64,000 nt of DNA from Metabacillus endolithicus (GTDB lineage Bacteria; Bacillota; Bacilli; Bacillales; Bacillaceae). A program made the translations under genes and the position numbers. The notes below the pieces were generated by a model. It was not told the DNA's origin. It saw only the letters and a list, made by a program, of their open reading frames with translations, and did not search any database. Shown here one piece after another: positions 63,309 through 64,000 of this stretch; the first letter of the stretch is position 1; each line of letters starts with the position of its first letter. The stretch spans positions 620,001-684,000 of the forward strand of contig NZ_CP095550.1 in the NCBI RefSeq assembly GCF_023078335.1. The letters are read 5' to 3'.

Positions 63309-63337
63309 ATTCTATCATCAATGATAATCATTTTCAA
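63309..63337 (-). promoter_or_regulatory. Promoter with overlapping Fur box 1
   Basis: Minus strand: TTGAAA (63337-63332), 17-base spacer, TAGAAT (63314-63309). TGATAATCATTTTCA (63322-63336), one departure from the 7-1-7 Fur consensus, covers the -35 and spacer. Confidence 0.75.
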
Positions 63338-63371
63338 TATCTCTCCCGGAATTTTTTGAAAAATCTGCTGA

Positions 63372-63926
63372 TTATCTTTTATTAGGTAAAAACCTTGATT
63401 TTACTGTAAATACTTCTTGATAATTTGTATATGTTTGAAGCGCTTTTTCTTCAGCAGGTATTCTAATTGTCATCATGACTATATTTAGCATAGTAAACAC
63501 TAATGATGTGACATATGCATCGAACAACAGAGGGATAATTAGAATTTCTACTGCAACTACAACATAATTTGGGTGTTTGATAAATTGATATGGGCCTTTT
63601 GAAACGACAATATCATTTGGAACGATAATGATTTTTGTATTCCAATAATTTCCGAGAGAAATTACAGACCAGTATCTCATGAATTGTGTAATAAATAATA
63701 TAGGTACTAACACAAACCAAACCTCAGTTAAATCTTTATGAAATATAATTACCTCTAATAAAAGCGAGATAAGAAACAGGACGTGTAGGGATACAATAAA
63801 TGGGTAATGTTTATTACCATGTTCCTCTCCTCCCCTATTTATCATCCACTTTTCATTCTTTTTCGCAATATATAGCTCAGTAAGTCGCTGAACAATCAAT
63901 AATGAAAATAAAAGATAAAACAACAT
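63372..63926 (-). CDS. ypbQ: Isoprenylcysteine-carboxyl-methyltransferase-like protein YpbQ (BpsB)
   Basis: A 184-residue integral membrane methyltransferase of the ICMT family. The SAM-binding signature is GPYQFIKHPNYVVVAVEIL, and RIPAEEKALQTY is the C-terminal block. B. subtilis BpsB methylates alkylpyrones made by BpsA. It starts one base after the bpsA stop, so the pair is an operon. Confidence 0.92.
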   Translation of the reverse strand: MLFYLLFSLLIVQRLTELYIAKKNEKWMINRGGEEHGNKHYPFIVSLHVLFLISLLLEVIIFHKDLTEVWFVLVPILFITQFMRYWSVISLGNYWNTKIIIVPNDIVVSKGPYQFIKHPNYVVVAVEILIIPLLFDAYVTSLVFTMLNIVMMTIRIPAEEKALQTYTNYQEVFTVKSRFLPNKR

Positions 63927-64000
63927 TTATTTACCCTCCCACTTAACGAGTAGCATTTCAGAACTAAATCCTGGACCAAGTGCTCCAATTAAGCCATGTT
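63927..64000 (-). CDS. bpsA: Type III polyketide synthase BpsA, C-terminal end (cut by window edge)
   Basis: The last 24 residues (HGLIGALGPGFSSEMLLVKW then EGK) carry the GPGFSSE motif that closes chalcone-synthase-like enzymes. Directly upstream of ypbQ, as in B. subtilis. The catalytic part lies outside the window. Confidence 0.85.
   Translation of the reverse strand, partial: HGLIGALGPGFSSEMLLVKWEGK

Noticed and set aside
1..64000. CRISPR array, tRNA or rRNA genes, insertion sequence or prophage
   Set aside because: No spaced direct repeats, cloverleaf, rRNA-like segments, transposase or phage genes were seen.

Overview
The window is an AT-rich chromosome segment from a spore-forming member of the Bacillaceae. 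The evidence is gene content and order. Most genes are recognisable orthologues of Bacillus subtilis yod, ypm, ypj, ypg, ype, ypd and ypb genes in nearly the B. subtilis order. Sporulation-associated genes are present too (sspL, spo0M, yodL, yozE, a YjcZ-family peptide, a YuzL-like peptide). I see no rRNA, tRNA, CRISPR array, insertion sequence or prophage.

Layout. 1-2.2 kb: quinone and electrophile stress (yodB repressor, divergent yodC nitroreductase, wrbA, an SDR fragment at the edge). 2.2-9.2 kb: the yod block (ctpA, broken yodH, yodI, mug, yodJ, deoD, yodL, yodM) interleaved with tiny basic proteins. 9.2-22.6 kb: mta regulator, yeeI, a CapA-like protein, a glutathione peroxidase, an operon of a Ser-rich peptide, a Ser/Thr kinase and spo0M, then yppC, yozD, yodN, yozE, an orphan bioB with a BirA operator, a glyoxalase-fold protein, the msrAB fusion and a MarR regulator. 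23-33.5 kb: acidic lipoprotein, membrane protease plus zinc-ribbon/FxLYD operon, ypmS-ypmR-ypmQ, a nucleoside hydrolase, degV, ypmP, ilvA, yplQ. 33.6-36.9 kb: an MFS transporter and a ROK regulator sharing one operator motif, and an HTH/coiled-coil/J-domain protein. 36.9-46.3 kb: thyB-dfrA, a lethal-factor-like metallopeptidase, ypjP, ypiP, brxA, ilvD (CodY-like box), ypgR, ypgQ, bsaA. 46.3-53.7 kb: fhs with two small partners, metA, ugtP, yfhP, an HPr protein, cspD. 53.8-64 kb: ypzA, ypeQ-ypeP, ypdQ, a DMT permease, sspL, ypcP, ypbS, dynA, a Fur-box-controlled 29-residue membrane peptide, ypbQ and the end of the type III polyketide synthase gene bpsA.

Together the genes serve redox defence (yodC, wrbA, two peroxidases, msrAB, brxA), folate and one-carbon metabolism (fhs, thyB, dfrA), amino-acid and biotin synthesis (ilvA, ilvD, metA, bioB), envelope work (ctpA, yodJ, ugtP, dynA) and sporulation.

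Nine genes carry ten single-base frameshifts, most of them in short homopolymers and several in genes that are normally conserved. This points to uncorrected sequencing errors rather than real decay, so these genes are described here as broken in this sequence but probably intact in the organism. The best candidates for new biology are the Fur-controlled membrane peptide (63.2 kb), the yodI ribosome-binding site buried in a terminator-like hairpin (5.03 kb), the kinase/Ser-rich peptide/spo0M operon (14-15.7 kb), the ROK/MFS pair with matching operators (34.9 and 36.05 kb) and the HTH-coiled-coil-J-domain protein (36.2 kb).
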